Shown piece by piece: positions 25,803 to 34,202 of a stretch of DNA of 64,000 nt. How positions within the stretch are numbered: the first letter of the stretch is position 1; each line of letters starts with the position of its first letter. The DNA comes from DATLFA01 sp035525225 (GTDB taxonomy: Bacteria > Actinomycetota > Acidimicrobiia > Acidimicrobiales > WLNW01). The notes under the pieces were generated by a model. It searched no databases. It saw only the letters and a list, made by a program, of their open reading frames with translations, and was not told where the DNA came from. The stretch lies in the NCBI GenBank assembly GCA_035525225.1, contig DATLFA010000051.1, positions 34,994-98,993 on the forward strand, written 5' to 3'. Position numbers and translations under genes: made by a program.

Positions 25803-26597
25803 TCAGCGGTTGCCAGTTGTTCGCGTGCGGTAGTCCTTCATGAATTGCTGCACTTCTTCGGCGCGATTGGCGATGTTCTGATTGCGGTTCTCGAGCGCTA
25901 TCGCCGCCGTCATGCTCGGGTTGTCGACGTTGTGCCACAACACCTCTTTGGTCATGACGAGCCCGACGCGGGTGTAGCCGGCGATGACGCGGGCGTACTC
26001 GAGCGTGCGCTCCATCAGCTCCGCGTCAGGCGCGACCTGTGAAACCAAACCCATCCGTTCCGCTTCGGCCGCGTCGATCTCTCGGCCGGAAAAGATCAGA
26101 TCGAACGCGCGAGCGTTACCGATGAGGCGCGGCAGTAGGTACGTGATGCCGATGTCGGTGCCGGTCAGACCGGTGCGTATGAACGCCGAGCAGAACCGCG
26201 CCGACTCGGCCGCGATGCGCACGTCGGTCGCACACGCGAGCGAGAGTCCTCCGCCGAACGCGGGCCCATTGACCGCACCGATGAGGACCTGTGGCGTATT
26301 GCGCATGTGGACCGTGAGGTTGGCCATGAACGCCTGACCGTCGACGCCCACGCGCGCGTGTGGGTGCTCTCCCGGCGCTGGTGGCGTGCCCCAGTCGCGC
26401 AGGTCGAGGCCGGCACAAAACCCGCGGCCGGCTCCGGTCAGGATCACGACTTTGCAGTCTTCGTCATTGCCCACCTCGTCGAGCGCGTCGTGCAGTTCGC
26501 GAACGAGGTCATAGTTGAGTGCATTCAGCCGCTCGGGTCGATCGAGGCGGATCATGGTGATGAACGGCTCGATGCCTTCGATGGTCACGGTGGGCAC
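25803..26597 (-). CDS. Enoyl-CoA hydratase/isomerase family protein lacking both catalytic glutamates
   Basis: A 264-residue crotonase starting with GTG (MPTVTIEGIEPFITMIRLD). It has the oxyanion motif GFCAGLD and GPAFGGGLS, but Ser and Phe stand at the two catalytic Glu positions (GGGLS; SAFIRTG). The FIR(T/V)G segment and the following LPRLIG match the crotonase at 5453, so the two form a subgroup within this window. A hydratase reaction is unlikely; isomerase or thioester/C-C hydrolysis is possible. Confidence 0.85.
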   Translation of the reverse strand: MPTVTIEGIEPFITMIRLDRPERLNALNYDLVRELHDALDEVGNDEDCKVVILTGAGRGFCAGLDLRDWGTPPAPGEHPHARVGVDGQAFMANLTVHMRNTPQVLIGAVNGPAFGGGLSLACATDVRIAAESARFCSAFIRTGLTGTDIGITYLLPRLIGNARAFDLIFSGREIDAAEAERMGLVSQVAPDAELMERTLEYARVIAGYTRVGLVMTKEVLWHNVDNPSMTAAIALENRNQNIANRAEEVQQFMKDYRTRTTGNR

Positions 26598-26683
26598 GAC
26601 AGACTCCGATCACGCGGCCCCAAGGCAACCGCGACCGTTATTGTCTCGCGATTCTCGTGTGACCGGGGGGAAGGAACAAGATC

Positions 26684-27592
26684 GTGGGGAGTTGCGAAGG
26701 GCAGGTTGCCTTGGTCACCGGGGCGAGCCGTGGCGGCACCGGGACCGCGATCGCCATCCGGCTCGCCGCGGAGGGCGCCGATGTCGCGGTGACCGCCCGC
26801 ACCCTGGCCGGCCTCGACGAGTGCCGCGACCGCATCATCGCGTTGGGCCGCCGTTGCCTGGTCCTGCCGGCGGACATGGGCGACCCCACCGCGCGGGCAA
26901 CGCTTGTCGCGTCGACGGAACGAGAGCTCGGGCCTGTCGACATCGTGGTCAACAGCGCGGCGATCGGCGGCTACAAGCCGTTCGAGGAGTGGTCGGCCGA
27001 CGAGCTCGCGTTCATGATGCAGGTCAACGTGTGGGGTCCGTGGCAGTTGATGACGGATGTCATCGGGGGCATGCGCGAACGCGGGAGGGGGTCGATCGTG
27101 AACCTCACCAGCTTCTCGGGTGAGTACCCGCCCGGTCCGCCATTCCCCGAGAACCGTCCGTCGAAGAGTGGTGCCGCGTACGGCTCGTCGAAGGCCGCGC
27201 TCAATCGACTCACGGTCGCGGTCGCATCGGAATGCGAGGGTCAAGGCATCTCCGTGAATGCGCTCACGCCCCAGGCCGCCATCGCAACCCCAGCACTGGT
27301 TCGCGCCGGTTGGATCGACGAGGTGATGTTCGAACCGCTCGAGACGATGGCCGAAGCCGCGCTTGCGTTGATCACCGGCGATCCGAATGTGCTCACCGGT
27401 CGCATCGCATTCAGCTTGCAGCTATTGCTCGAACTGCAGCGGCCGGTCTATGACCTACACGGACGCGACCTGGTGAACGGTTGGCAACCGGGCGATCTTC
27501 GCGGCGCTATCGAGCGGCAAGCGGAGAACCTCGCGTCGCGCGGATGGGTCGCGCCGTTCGACTTCCACCGTCGCAGTAGCCCGACCCCCTGA
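26684..27592 (+). CDS. SDR-family oxidoreductase
   Basis: A 302-residue SDR beginning with GTG after GGGGGGAAGG. The cofactor motif is TGASRGGTG, one residue longer than the usual TGxxxGxG, then NSAAIGG, serine in NLTSFSG, an extended loop (EYPPGPPFPENRPSKSG) and YGSSK. The C-terminus is about 40 residues longer than in simple SDRs and contains LLELQRPVYDLHG. A TATTGT -10-like box is at 26639-26644. The following crotonase starts 28 bases downstream. Confidence 0.9.
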   Translation: MGSCEGQVALVTGASRGGTGTAIAIRLAAEGADVAVTARTLAGLDECRDRIIALGRRCLVLPADMGDPTARATLVASTERELGPVDIVVNSAAIGGYKPFEEWSADELAFMMQVNVWGPWQLMTDVIGGMRERGRGSIVNLTSFSGEYPPGPPFPENRPSKSGAAYGSSKAALNRLTVAVASECEGQGISVNALTPQAAIATPALVRAGWIDEVMFEPLETMAEAALALITGDPNVLTGRIAFSLQLLLELQRPVYDLHGRDLVNGWQPGDLRGAIERQAENLASRGWVAPFDFHRRSSPTP

Positions 27593-27620
27593 TATCGCCT
27601 CTTTCAGACCAGGAGCACCC

Positions 27621-28370
27621 ATGCCAGTACGAGTCGAACGTGACGGACGCATTCTCGTCATCGAGATCCAGCGAGAAGAGAAGCGCAACGCCATCGATCC
27701 CGAACTCACTGCCGGCATCGACGCCGCCATGAACGAACTGGAGGACGACCCCGATCTCTGGGTCGGCATCATCACCGGCGGTACGTCGGTGTTCTCGGCG
27801 GGCTCCGACCTGCGCCTCACCGGCGGTGATCCGACACCGCGGGGTGGCGAGTACGGCGTCATCAGGCGCGAACATCAGAAGCCGCTCATCGCCGCGGTCG
27901 AAGGCCTGGCGCTGGGTGGGGGAATGGAGATCGTCCTCTCGTGCGATCTCGTGGTGGCGTCGAAGAACGCGACCTTCGGGTTGCCCGAGATCAAGCGGGG
28001 ACTGCTCGCCCTCTACGGCGGTGTCTTCCGCGCCACTCGAGCGTTGCCGCTGAACATCGCGAAGGAGGTCGTCCTCACCGGTGATCCGATCTCGGCCGGG
28101 CGGGCGGCGGCCTTCGGTTTCGTGAACGTTCTGTGTGAGAACGGCAATGCGCTCGCCGAGGCGAAGAAGCTGGCTGCCCGCATCGTGGACAATGCTCCGG
28201 TCTCGGTTCGCGAGAGCCTGCGAGTGGTCGAGCGCACGGTCGGGGCATTCGACGACCTCGCGTGGGCGGCAACGAAGGATGCGGCGCGCGTCGTGTGGGC
28301 GTCGGAGGACTCTCGCGAAGGCCGGACCGCGTTCCTGGAGAAGCGGGACCCGGTTTGGCGCAACCGCTAA
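27621..28370 (+). CDS. Enoyl-CoA hydratase (both catalytic glutamates present)
   Basis: A 249-residue crotonase. It has FSAGSDLRL, GLALGGGMEIVLSCDL and LPEIKRGLLALYGG, so both hydratase glutamates are in place. ECH proteins of this length and motif are usual in actinobacterial side-chain degradation. CAGGAGCACCC precedes its ATG. It is probably cotranscribed with the SDR at 26684, giving a hydratase-dehydrogenase pair for consecutive beta-oxidation steps. Confidence 0.9.
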   Translation: MPVRVERDGRILVIEIQREEKRNAIDPELTAGIDAAMNELEDDPDLWVGIITGGTSVFSAGSDLRLTGGDPTPRGGEYGVIRREHQKPLIAAVEGLALGGGMEIVLSCDLVVASKNATFGLPEIKRGLLALYGGVFRATRALPLNIAKEVVLTGDPISAGRAAAFGFVNVLCENGNALAEAKKLAARIVDNAPVSVRESLRVVERTVGAFDDLAWAATKDAARVVWASEDSREGRTAFLEKRDPVWRNR

Positions 28371-28439
28371 CCATTACGGGAGTTGACCACGCTGCGTGGC
28401 ATTCGCGCATAGCCAGGGGGAAAACGACCGCCGCGTCCG

Positions 28440-29198
28440 CTACCTCATGTACATCTGGCCACCGTCGAGCATGATCGTGCAACCGGTCATGTAGCGGGCG
28501 TTGTCGCTGACGAGCCAAGCGATCGTCCGGCCGATGTCGGTCTCGGCATCGCCGAAGCGGCCGAGGGGAATGCGACCGAGCATCTGAGCGAATCGATCGG
28601 GATCGCGAGCCTGAAACGCGTGGAGTTGCGGCGACTCCGCTGCCGGCATGATCAGCAACGTGCGGATGCCGTCGGGGCCCCATTCGACCGCCGCGACGCG
28701 GGTGAGGGCTTCGATGGCGTTCTTGGCCGCCGCGTACACCCCGTGGAAGGACTCGCTGGAGTCGAGCTGTACTCCTGACCCGAAGTTGACGATCACCCCG
28801 TTGTTCTTGCTGAGGTGCGGGTGTGCGAGCCGCATCGAGCGAAATGCGGCGAGTGGGCCCGACCGCCACGTGGTGTCGAAGTCGTCCTCGGTCGCGTCGA
28901 GCAGGAACGAATGCCGGTAGGTCTGGGCGTTGTTCACCAGGATGTCGAGCCGCCCGAACTCGGCCACCGCCTGATCGATACATCGCGAGATGTCGTCGAG
29001 TTCTCGGACATCGCAGACAACGGGCAGCGCACGTGCGCCCCGGTCGGCGACCTCGGCACAGAGCGCGTCGAGGGTCGATCGGGTACGTCCGGCGGCAACG
29101 ATGGTCGCGCCGTCGTCGGCAAAGGCCAATGCGACGCCACGGCCGATGCCGGCGCCCGCGCCGGTGATGATCGCGACCCGTCCGTCGAGCATGCCCAT
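28440..29198 (-). CDS. SDR-family oxidoreductase
   Basis: A 252-residue classical SDR: TGAGAGIG, NNAQTYR (with Gln after NNA), serine in NFGSGVQ, YAAAK, and the end TIMLDGGQMYMR. GAGAGGA stands before the ATG. It is 45 bases downstream of another SDR on the same strand, so the two are likely cotranscribed. The strand is convergent with the hydratase ending at 28370; a weak CCAC-GCTGC-GTGG hairpin lies between. Confidence 0.9.
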   Translation of the reverse strand: MGMLDGRVAIITGAGAGIGRGVALAFADDGATIVAAGRTRSTLDALCAEVADRGARALPVVCDVRELDDISRCIDQAVAEFGRLDILVNNAQTYRHSFLLDATEDDFDTTWRSGPLAAFRSMRLAHPHLSKNNGVIVNFGSGVQLDSSESFHGVYAAAKNAIEALTRVAAVEWGPDGIRTLLIMPAAESPQLHAFQARDPDRFAQMLGRIPLGRFGDAETDIGRTIAWLVSDNARYMTGCTIMLDGGQMYMR

Positions 29199-29243
29199 GT
29201 CAGATCCTCTCGATGATCATTCGCGGAACCCCGGGCAGTCCCG

Positions 29244-30056
29244 TCAGTCGAAGTCGGAGCCGCCGTCGACGTTGACGTTGGCTCCGGTCATGTAGCTGTT
29301 GGCCCGCGACGCGAGGAACGCGATCACCGGGCCGATCTCGGATGGGTCGCCCGCCCGCCCCAGATGCGCCGGGTGCCCGAAGTCTTCGGTGATGATACGC
29401 ATCACGTCGAACAGATCGTCGGGATCGGCGTTGCGATGCGGCGGTAGTGCGGTGGCGTAGTCGCGCATCCCCTGCGAGTTGAACGAACCGGGCGACACCG
29501 TGTTGACGAGGATGCCTTCGGGCGCGAGCGACAGCGAGAGGTTCTTGGTGACGCTCGTCAACGCGGCCTTCGATGCCGTGTACGCGATGAGCGAGGGTGA
29601 CTGGCGTTTTGTCGAGTGCGCCGAGAGGTTCACGATGCGGGCCCAATCGGCACGACGCAACAACGGCAGAGCGGCGCGGACACAACGCACTGCGCTCAAC
29701 GTACCGATGTCGAAGGTCGCGACCCACTCGTCGTCTTCGAGCTCTTCGATCGGCTTGATTCCCACGTCGACGGGCCCCGCGGCGTTGACGAGGATGTTGA
29801 GCGACGGCCAGCGGTCCTCGAGCTCTGCGAACGCCCGATCGACGTCGCTGCGAGACGTGAGGTCGGTCACGATGCCGAGCGCATCGGGGCTGCCAAGTGT
29901 GCGCAACGTGGCGACCGTGTCGTCGATCGCCGCCTTCGTACGCGCGAGGATCGCAACACGGGCACCGTCGGCGGCCAGGCATTCGGCCGCGGCGCGACCC
30001 ATGCCCTTGCTGCCACCGCTGATCACGGCGGTGCTGTTGCTCAGTCCGAGATCCAT
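29244..30056 (-). CDS. SDR-family oxidoreductase
   Basis: A 270-residue SDR with SGGSKGMG as cofactor motif, NAAGPVD, serine in NLSAHST and YTASK, ending ANVNVDGGSDFD. It contains a 20-residue loop before the C-terminus (DYATALPPHRNADPDDL) also seen in SDRs acting on large substrates. The ATG at 30056 follows GGGAGAG. It is divergent from the COG3653 gene at 30187 across a 130-base spacer. Confidence 0.9.
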   Translation of the reverse strand: MDLGLSNSTAVISGGSKGMGRAAAECLAADGARVAILARTKAAIDDTVATLRTLGSPDALGIVTDLTSRSDVDRAFAELEDRWPSLNILVNAAGPVDVGIKPIEELEDDEWVATFDIGTLSAVRCVRAALPLLRRADWARIVNLSAHSTKRQSPSLIAYTASKAALTSVTKNLSLSLAPEGILVNTVSPGSFNSQGMRDYATALPPHRNADPDDLFDVMRIITEDFGHPAHLGRAGDPSEIGPVIAFLASRANSYMTGANVNVDGGSDFD

Positions 30057-30079
30057 CGGCGTCGATGCTCTCCCAGCGG

Positions 30080-30085
30080 TAGTCT
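30080..30085 (+). promoter_or_regulatory. Possible -10 box in the 29244/30187 divergent spacer
   Basis: TAGTCT fits TANNNT on the plus strand, about 100 bases before the ATG at 30187. The remaining 130-base spacer contains no gene. Confidence 0.25.
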
Positions 30086-30186
30086 CGCTGCAAGTCGCTA
30101 GAGCCCGGACACCGTCCTTTCCGACGCGCGATGAGCGCTTGCGCGACGAGCCGGCAGCGGGGCAGAGCGCGATGGTGGGGGCAACG

Positions 30187-31881
30187 ATGCGACACGATCT
30201 GGTGATTCGAGGGGGCTCCGTCATCGACGGTACCGGCGCGGGGCGCGTCACGGCGGATGTCGCGATCGATGGCGGTGTCATCGTCGAGGTCGGCCGCGAT
30301 GTCGGCACGGCGCGTCACACCGTCGATGCCGACGGCTTGCTCGTCACGCCCGGCTTCGTCGATGTGCACACTCACTATGACGCACAAGTCGCGTGGGATC
30401 CGTATGTCACGCCGACGTCATGGCACGGGGTGACCACGGCGATCATGGGCAACTGTGGGGTCGGCTTCGCACCGGTCAAGACCGAGCACCGCGAATGGCT
30501 GATCAGCCTCATGGAAGGCGTGGAAGACATCCCCGCCGATGTTCTCGGCGCAGGGCTGCCGTGGGGATGGGAGACCTATGGCGAGTACCTCGACGTGCTC
30601 GACCAGACTCCGCGGGCAATCGACGTCGGCGGCATGATCACCCACGCCGCCACGCGCGTCTACGTGATGGCTGAGCGAGGAGCCGATCATCGCAGCCAAC
30701 CAACCGACGAGGAGGTCGAGTCGATGGCGAAGGTCGTGGCCCGAGCGATCGACGAGGGCGCCCTCGGGTTCTCGACATCGCGATCACGCAATCACAAGAC
30801 CCGCGACGGCGATCCGATTGCCAGCCTCGACGCCGGCGAGCGCGAGCTTCTGGGTTGTGCCGACGGGTTGCGGCGGGCCGGTCGCGGCCTCATCGAGATC
30901 GCGGCCGACTTCGTCGACAACGACGTCGACGACGAATTTGCGCTCTTCCGCGCGCTGGCCGCGCGGTCGGGCCGGCCCGTCTCGTTGCCCATGACACCCC
31001 AACATCATCAACCGCAGCGCCATCGCAAGTTGCTCGAGCTCATGGCGCAGGCCTGCGCCGACGGGCTGCAGTTCACCGCCCAGGTACCCATCCGGCCGGT
31101 GGGAGTCATGATCGGTCTCGAGAACCGTCTCCATCCATTCTTCGCGACGCCCACGTATCGCTCGATCGCCGCGCAAACTCTCGTCGAACGGCTGGCAGTG
31201 ATGCGACAGCCCACTTACCGCAACCGCATCCTCGCCGAAGCCCTCGCGTTGCCCGTGATCCCGGATCTGTCGCTGACGTTCGCGCTCGACGAGCCGCTCG
31301 ACTACGAGCCCGACAACGCACAATCGATTGCAGCGAAGGCCGCCGCGCGGGGTGTCGAGCCTCTCGCGTATCTGTACGACCTGCTCGTCGCGGGCGACGG
31401 GTCCGCGTTCTTGTACCGTCCCGCCAACTCCTACGGAGACGGCAACTTCGACGCATTGCGCGAGTTGCTGTCGTCGCCGTTCACCGTGCCCGGTCTGGGT
31501 GACGGAGGCGCACACTGCACACTCATCTCCGATGCCTCCAATCCCACCTACATGCTCACGCACTGGGGTCGCGACCGTACCCGAGGCGAGCAACTACCGG
31601 TCGAGTTGTTGATCAAGTGGCATGCGCACGACACCGCGGCCCTTTTCGGGCTGCGCGATCGCGGTGTGCTCGCACCGGGCAAGAAGGCCGACATCAACGT
31701 GATCGACTTCGATGCGCTGCAGGTGCGCCGGCCCGAAATGGCCTATGACTTCCCGGCCGGAGGCAAGCGCCTCGTGCAGCGCGCCGACGGCTACCGGGCG
31801 ACGGTCGTCAACGGCGAGATCACCTATCTCGACGGCGTGCCCACTGGTGCGCTGCCCGGCCGTATCGTGCGCTCTCGATGA
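30187..31881 (+). CDS. N-acyl-D-amino-acid deacylase-like amidohydrolase (COG3653 type)
   Basis: A 564-residue paralogue of the gene at 3743. Motifs: LVIRGGSVIDGTG, GFVDVHTHYD with H61 and H63, C90 in GNCGVGFAP, the Asp in GLGDGGAH (others have SDAGAH) and the C-terminal VLAPGKKADINVID. ATG 30187 follows GGTGGGGGCAACG; ATG 30172 is a weaker alternative. Its stop overlaps the CoA-transferase start as ATGA, so the hydrolase and transferase probably act on successive intermediates, for example releasing an acid that is then activated. Confidence 0.87.
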   Translation: MRHDLVIRGGSVIDGTGAGRVTADVAIDGGVIVEVGRDVGTARHTVDADGLLVTPGFVDVHTHYDAQVAWDPYVTPTSWHGVTTAIMGNCGVGFAPVKTEHREWLISLMEGVEDIPADVLGAGLPWGWETYGEYLDVLDQTPRAIDVGGMITHAATRVYVMAERGADHRSQPTDEEVESMAKVVARAIDEGALGFSTSRSRNHKTRDGDPIASLDAGERELLGCADGLRRAGRGLIEIAADFVDNDVDDEFALFRALAARSGRPVSLPMTPQHHQPQRHRKLLELMAQACADGLQFTAQVPIRPVGVMIGLENRLHPFFATPTYRSIAAQTLVERLAVMRQPTYRNRILAEALALPVIPDLSLTFALDEPLDYEPDNAQSIAAKAAARGVEPLAYLYDLLVAGDGSAFLYRPANSYGDGNFDALRELLSSPFTVPGLGDGGAHCTLISDASNPTYMLTHWGRDRTRGEQLPVELLIKWHAHDTAALFGLRDRGVLAPGKKADINVIDFDALQVRRPEMAYDFPAGGKRLVQRADGYRATVVNGEITYLDGVPTGALPGRIVRSR

Positions 31882-32933
31882 ACTCCACCGATCTGTCCGC
31901 CCCGCTCGCCGACGTGCGGGTGCTCGATCTCACGACCTTCCTCTCGGGGCCCTACGCCTGCCTGGTGCTCGGTCAACTCGGCGCGCAGATCGTGAAGGTC
32001 GAGCCACCCTCGGGCGATCCGACACGGGGCGGCCAGCGGGTGCCGAGCAACGATTTCTGGTTCGGGCTGCATCGCGGCCGGCGCAGCATCGTGCTCGATC
32101 TCAAATCGCCGCAGTCACGCGACATCTTCATCGACCTCGCGCGCCACGCCGACGTCGTCATCGAGAACTACCGCCCCGCGGTGACCACCCGCCTCGGCAT
32201 CTCGGCGGCCGATCTGCGCGCGGTGAATCCACGACTCATCGTGTGCTCGATCTCGGGCTACGGAGCGCGCAGCTCCATGGCCGGTGCGGCCGCGATCGAC
32301 GGCGTGGTGCAGGCGTTCTCGGGCTCGTTTCACATACCGCCGGTGTTCGGTCTGCCCGAAGGCCCTATCAACTGTCAGATCGCGGATCTCGCCGGCGGCA
32401 CCGCGGCCGCGCACGGCGTGCTCGCGGCGTTGTACGCACGCGAGCGCAGCGGCGTCGGCTGCCACATCGAACTCACCCTCGTCGAGTGCCTGCTCAGCTG
32501 GCTGGCGACGGTCGATCGCACCGGCACCTTGCGCTCGCCCAACACAGTGTTGGCGACGGGCAGCGACGGCGGCCGTTTCGTCGTGCAGACCACGATGCAC
32601 TTCCGCACGCGGCTCGCCGAGTTGCTCGGCCTCGAGTTCGAGGACAGCGAGGCCTACGCCGACCGGGTGCGCAACGCGCTGTCGACGCGGCCGTCGACCG
32701 AGTGGCTGGCGCGCCTCGAACACGAGGGCATTCCCGCGGCGCCGATCCAGACGATCGCCGAAGCGCTGGCGCATCCCGACGTCACGAGCGAGATCGTGGG
32801 CGAGCGCGTCGTGCCCGCGAGCCCGTTCGTCATCGACGGCGAACGCCGCCGTACCGATCAGCCGCCGCCCGTGCTCGGGGCCGACACCGACGACGTGCTA
32901 CGCGAATGGCTCGGCGCGCGGCCCGTCAGCTGA
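31878..32933 (+). CDS. CaiB/BaiF-type (family III) CoA-transferase
   Basis: A 351-residue family III CoA-transferase. It has LADVRVLDLTTFLSGPYACLV, the KVEPPSGDPTRGG segment, RRSIVLDLKSPQSR and the catalytic Asp in IADLAGGTAAAHG. It is about 50 residues shorter than the paralogue at 23669, mostly in the small C-terminal domain, but the frame is open and the fold seems complete. It is coupled to the COG3653 gene, and its last 8 bases overlap the convergent amidohydrolase. Confidence 0.92.
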   Translation: MNSTDLSAPLADVRVLDLTTFLSGPYACLVLGQLGAQIVKVEPPSGDPTRGGQRVPSNDFWFGLHRGRRSIVLDLKSPQSRDIFIDLARHADVVIENYRPAVTTRLGISAADLRAVNPRLIVCSISGYGARSSMAGAAAIDGVVQAFSGSFHIPPVFGLPEGPINCQIADLAGGTAAAHGVLAALYARERSGVGCHIELTLVECLLSWLATVDRTGTLRSPNTVLATGSDGGRFVVQTTMHFRTRLAELLGLEFEDSEAYADRVRNALSTRPSTEWLARLEHEGIPAAPIQTIAEALAHPDVTSEIVGERVVPASPFVIDGERRRTDQPPPVLGADTDDVLREWLGARPVS

Positions 32934-34146
32934 TCGGCGGCGGCTCGGCCGGGCGAAAGCGGAACAACTTCTCGGCATTCGCCCGCAACAATTTGTACTG
33001 GGTGGCGTCGGACAGACCCTGCATCGATTTGCGCGCGATCTCGACCGAGTGCGGCCACGTCGTGTCGGCGTGGGGATAGTCGGACTCGCACATCAGGTTG
33101 TCCTCGCCGATGAGGTCGATGACACGCATACCGGAGTCGTCGCGCAAGAAGCAGCCGTAGATGTGATCACGGAATGTCTGACGGATGTCGATGGTGTCGA
33201 CGTTGGCGGCGGTACCGATGTCGTACGTACTGTCATATCCATGGATCTGGATGCCGCGTGAGATCCAATGCCGTTGCGTCTCGAGGCACTGTTCGGCCCG
33301 CTCCAAGAAGTAGGCCATCCACCCGACGTTGCCTTCGCTGAGCGCGATCTTGAGCTGGGGAAACTTCTCGAACGCATCACTGAAGAGCCACGACAACATC
33401 GTGCCCGCGGTGCGCATCGCACCGAACGCGATGTTGGCGAGCGGCGGCGCGTCGTGACAGATGGCGGGCAGTTGCGACGACGAACCGACGTGCATGCAGA
33501 TGACCATCTGCGTCTCCTCGGCCGCACGTAGCAACGGATCCCAGTAGCGGTTCGAATCGTGGATCGTCGGCAGACCGAGCGGTTCGGGGTTTTCGGAGAA
33601 CGCGACGGCAGTGACGCCTTTCGCCGCACAGCGCTCGATCTCACGGGCGATCTCGGTGGGATCCCACAGCGGCACGATGATCATCGGAATGAATCGTCCC
33701 GGCGCGGCGGCGGACCATTCGTCGGTCATCCAGTCGTTGTATGCCTTGACGCAGAGCAGCGCCAGCTCTTTGTCCTTTGCCTCGTAGAAGATCTGGCCAC
33801 AGAAGCGGGGGAACGACGGGAAGCACAGCGACGCGAGGATGCCCCCGGCGTTCATGTCTTCGATGCGGGCCGTGATGTCGTAGCAGCCGGGGAGCATGTC
33901 GGCATAGCTGATCGCGTTCGGGGTGAAGTCTTCCTTGCGCATGCCCGCCGACGCCGCGAGCCCACCCGTGGGCACGCGACGATCTTCGTAGAGCCAGAAC
34001 TCGCCGTCGGGTGTCTGCGCCAAACGAGGTGCGACATCGCGATAGCGCGCCGGCACGCGGTCTTGCCACACGCTCGGCGGCTCGAGGACGTGATCGTCTA
34101 CCGAGACCATCCAGTCGAGCGAAAGCGTGTCAGTGGCGTTCGCCAT
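32926..34146 (-). CDS. ACMSD-like amidohydrolase (COG2159 type)
   Basis: A 406-residue paralogue of the 21535 gene. Motifs: VSVDDHVLEPP, CMHVGSSSQ, LSEGNVGWMAY and ESDYPHADTTWP, all the expected metal or proton-transfer residues. ATG 34146 (MANATD) follows GGGGGTAACAGGT and is preferred over ATG 34161. It is divergent from the MFS gene and shares an overlapping -10 region with it. Confidence 0.9.
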   Translation of the reverse strand: MANATDTLSLDWMVSVDDHVLEPPSVWQDRVPARYRDVAPRLAQTPDGEFWLYEDRRVPTGGLAASAGMRKEDFTPNAISYADMLPGCYDITARIEDMNAGGILASLCFPSFPRFCGQIFYEAKDKELALLCVKAYNDWMTDEWSAAAPGRFIPMIIVPLWDPTEIAREIERCAAKGVTAVAFSENPEPLGLPTIHDSNRYWDPLLRAAEETQMVICMHVGSSSQLPAICHDAPPLANIAFGAMRTAGTMLSWLFSDAFEKFPQLKIALSEGNVGWMAYFLERAEQCLETQRHWISRGIQIHGYDSTYDIGTAANVDTIDIRQTFRDHIYGCFLRDDSGMRVIDLIGEDNLMCESDYPHADTTWPHSVEIARKSMQGLSDATQYKLLRANAEKLFRFRPAEPPPIS

Positions 34147-34174
34147 ACCTGTTACCCCCAAGGTCGGTGGTCAG

Positions 34175-34181
34175 TAGTGTA
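34175..34181. promoter_or_regulatory. Overlapping face-to-face -10 boxes of divergent genes
   Basis: TAGTGTA reads as TAGTGT on the plus strand (for the MFS gene, GTG at 34203) and TACACT on the minus strand (for the amidohydrolase, ATG at 34146), sharing five bases. Both fit TANNNT. Only one polymerase could use the site at a time. Confidence 0.45.
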
Positions 34182-34202
34182 GATCGGTACGGGGGACCGC
34201 AA

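Noticed and set aside
29479..30186. Large plus-strand extension of the COG3653 gene at 30187
   Set aside because: It is antisense to an SDR with all catalytic motifs, and a clear ribosome site precedes 30187.
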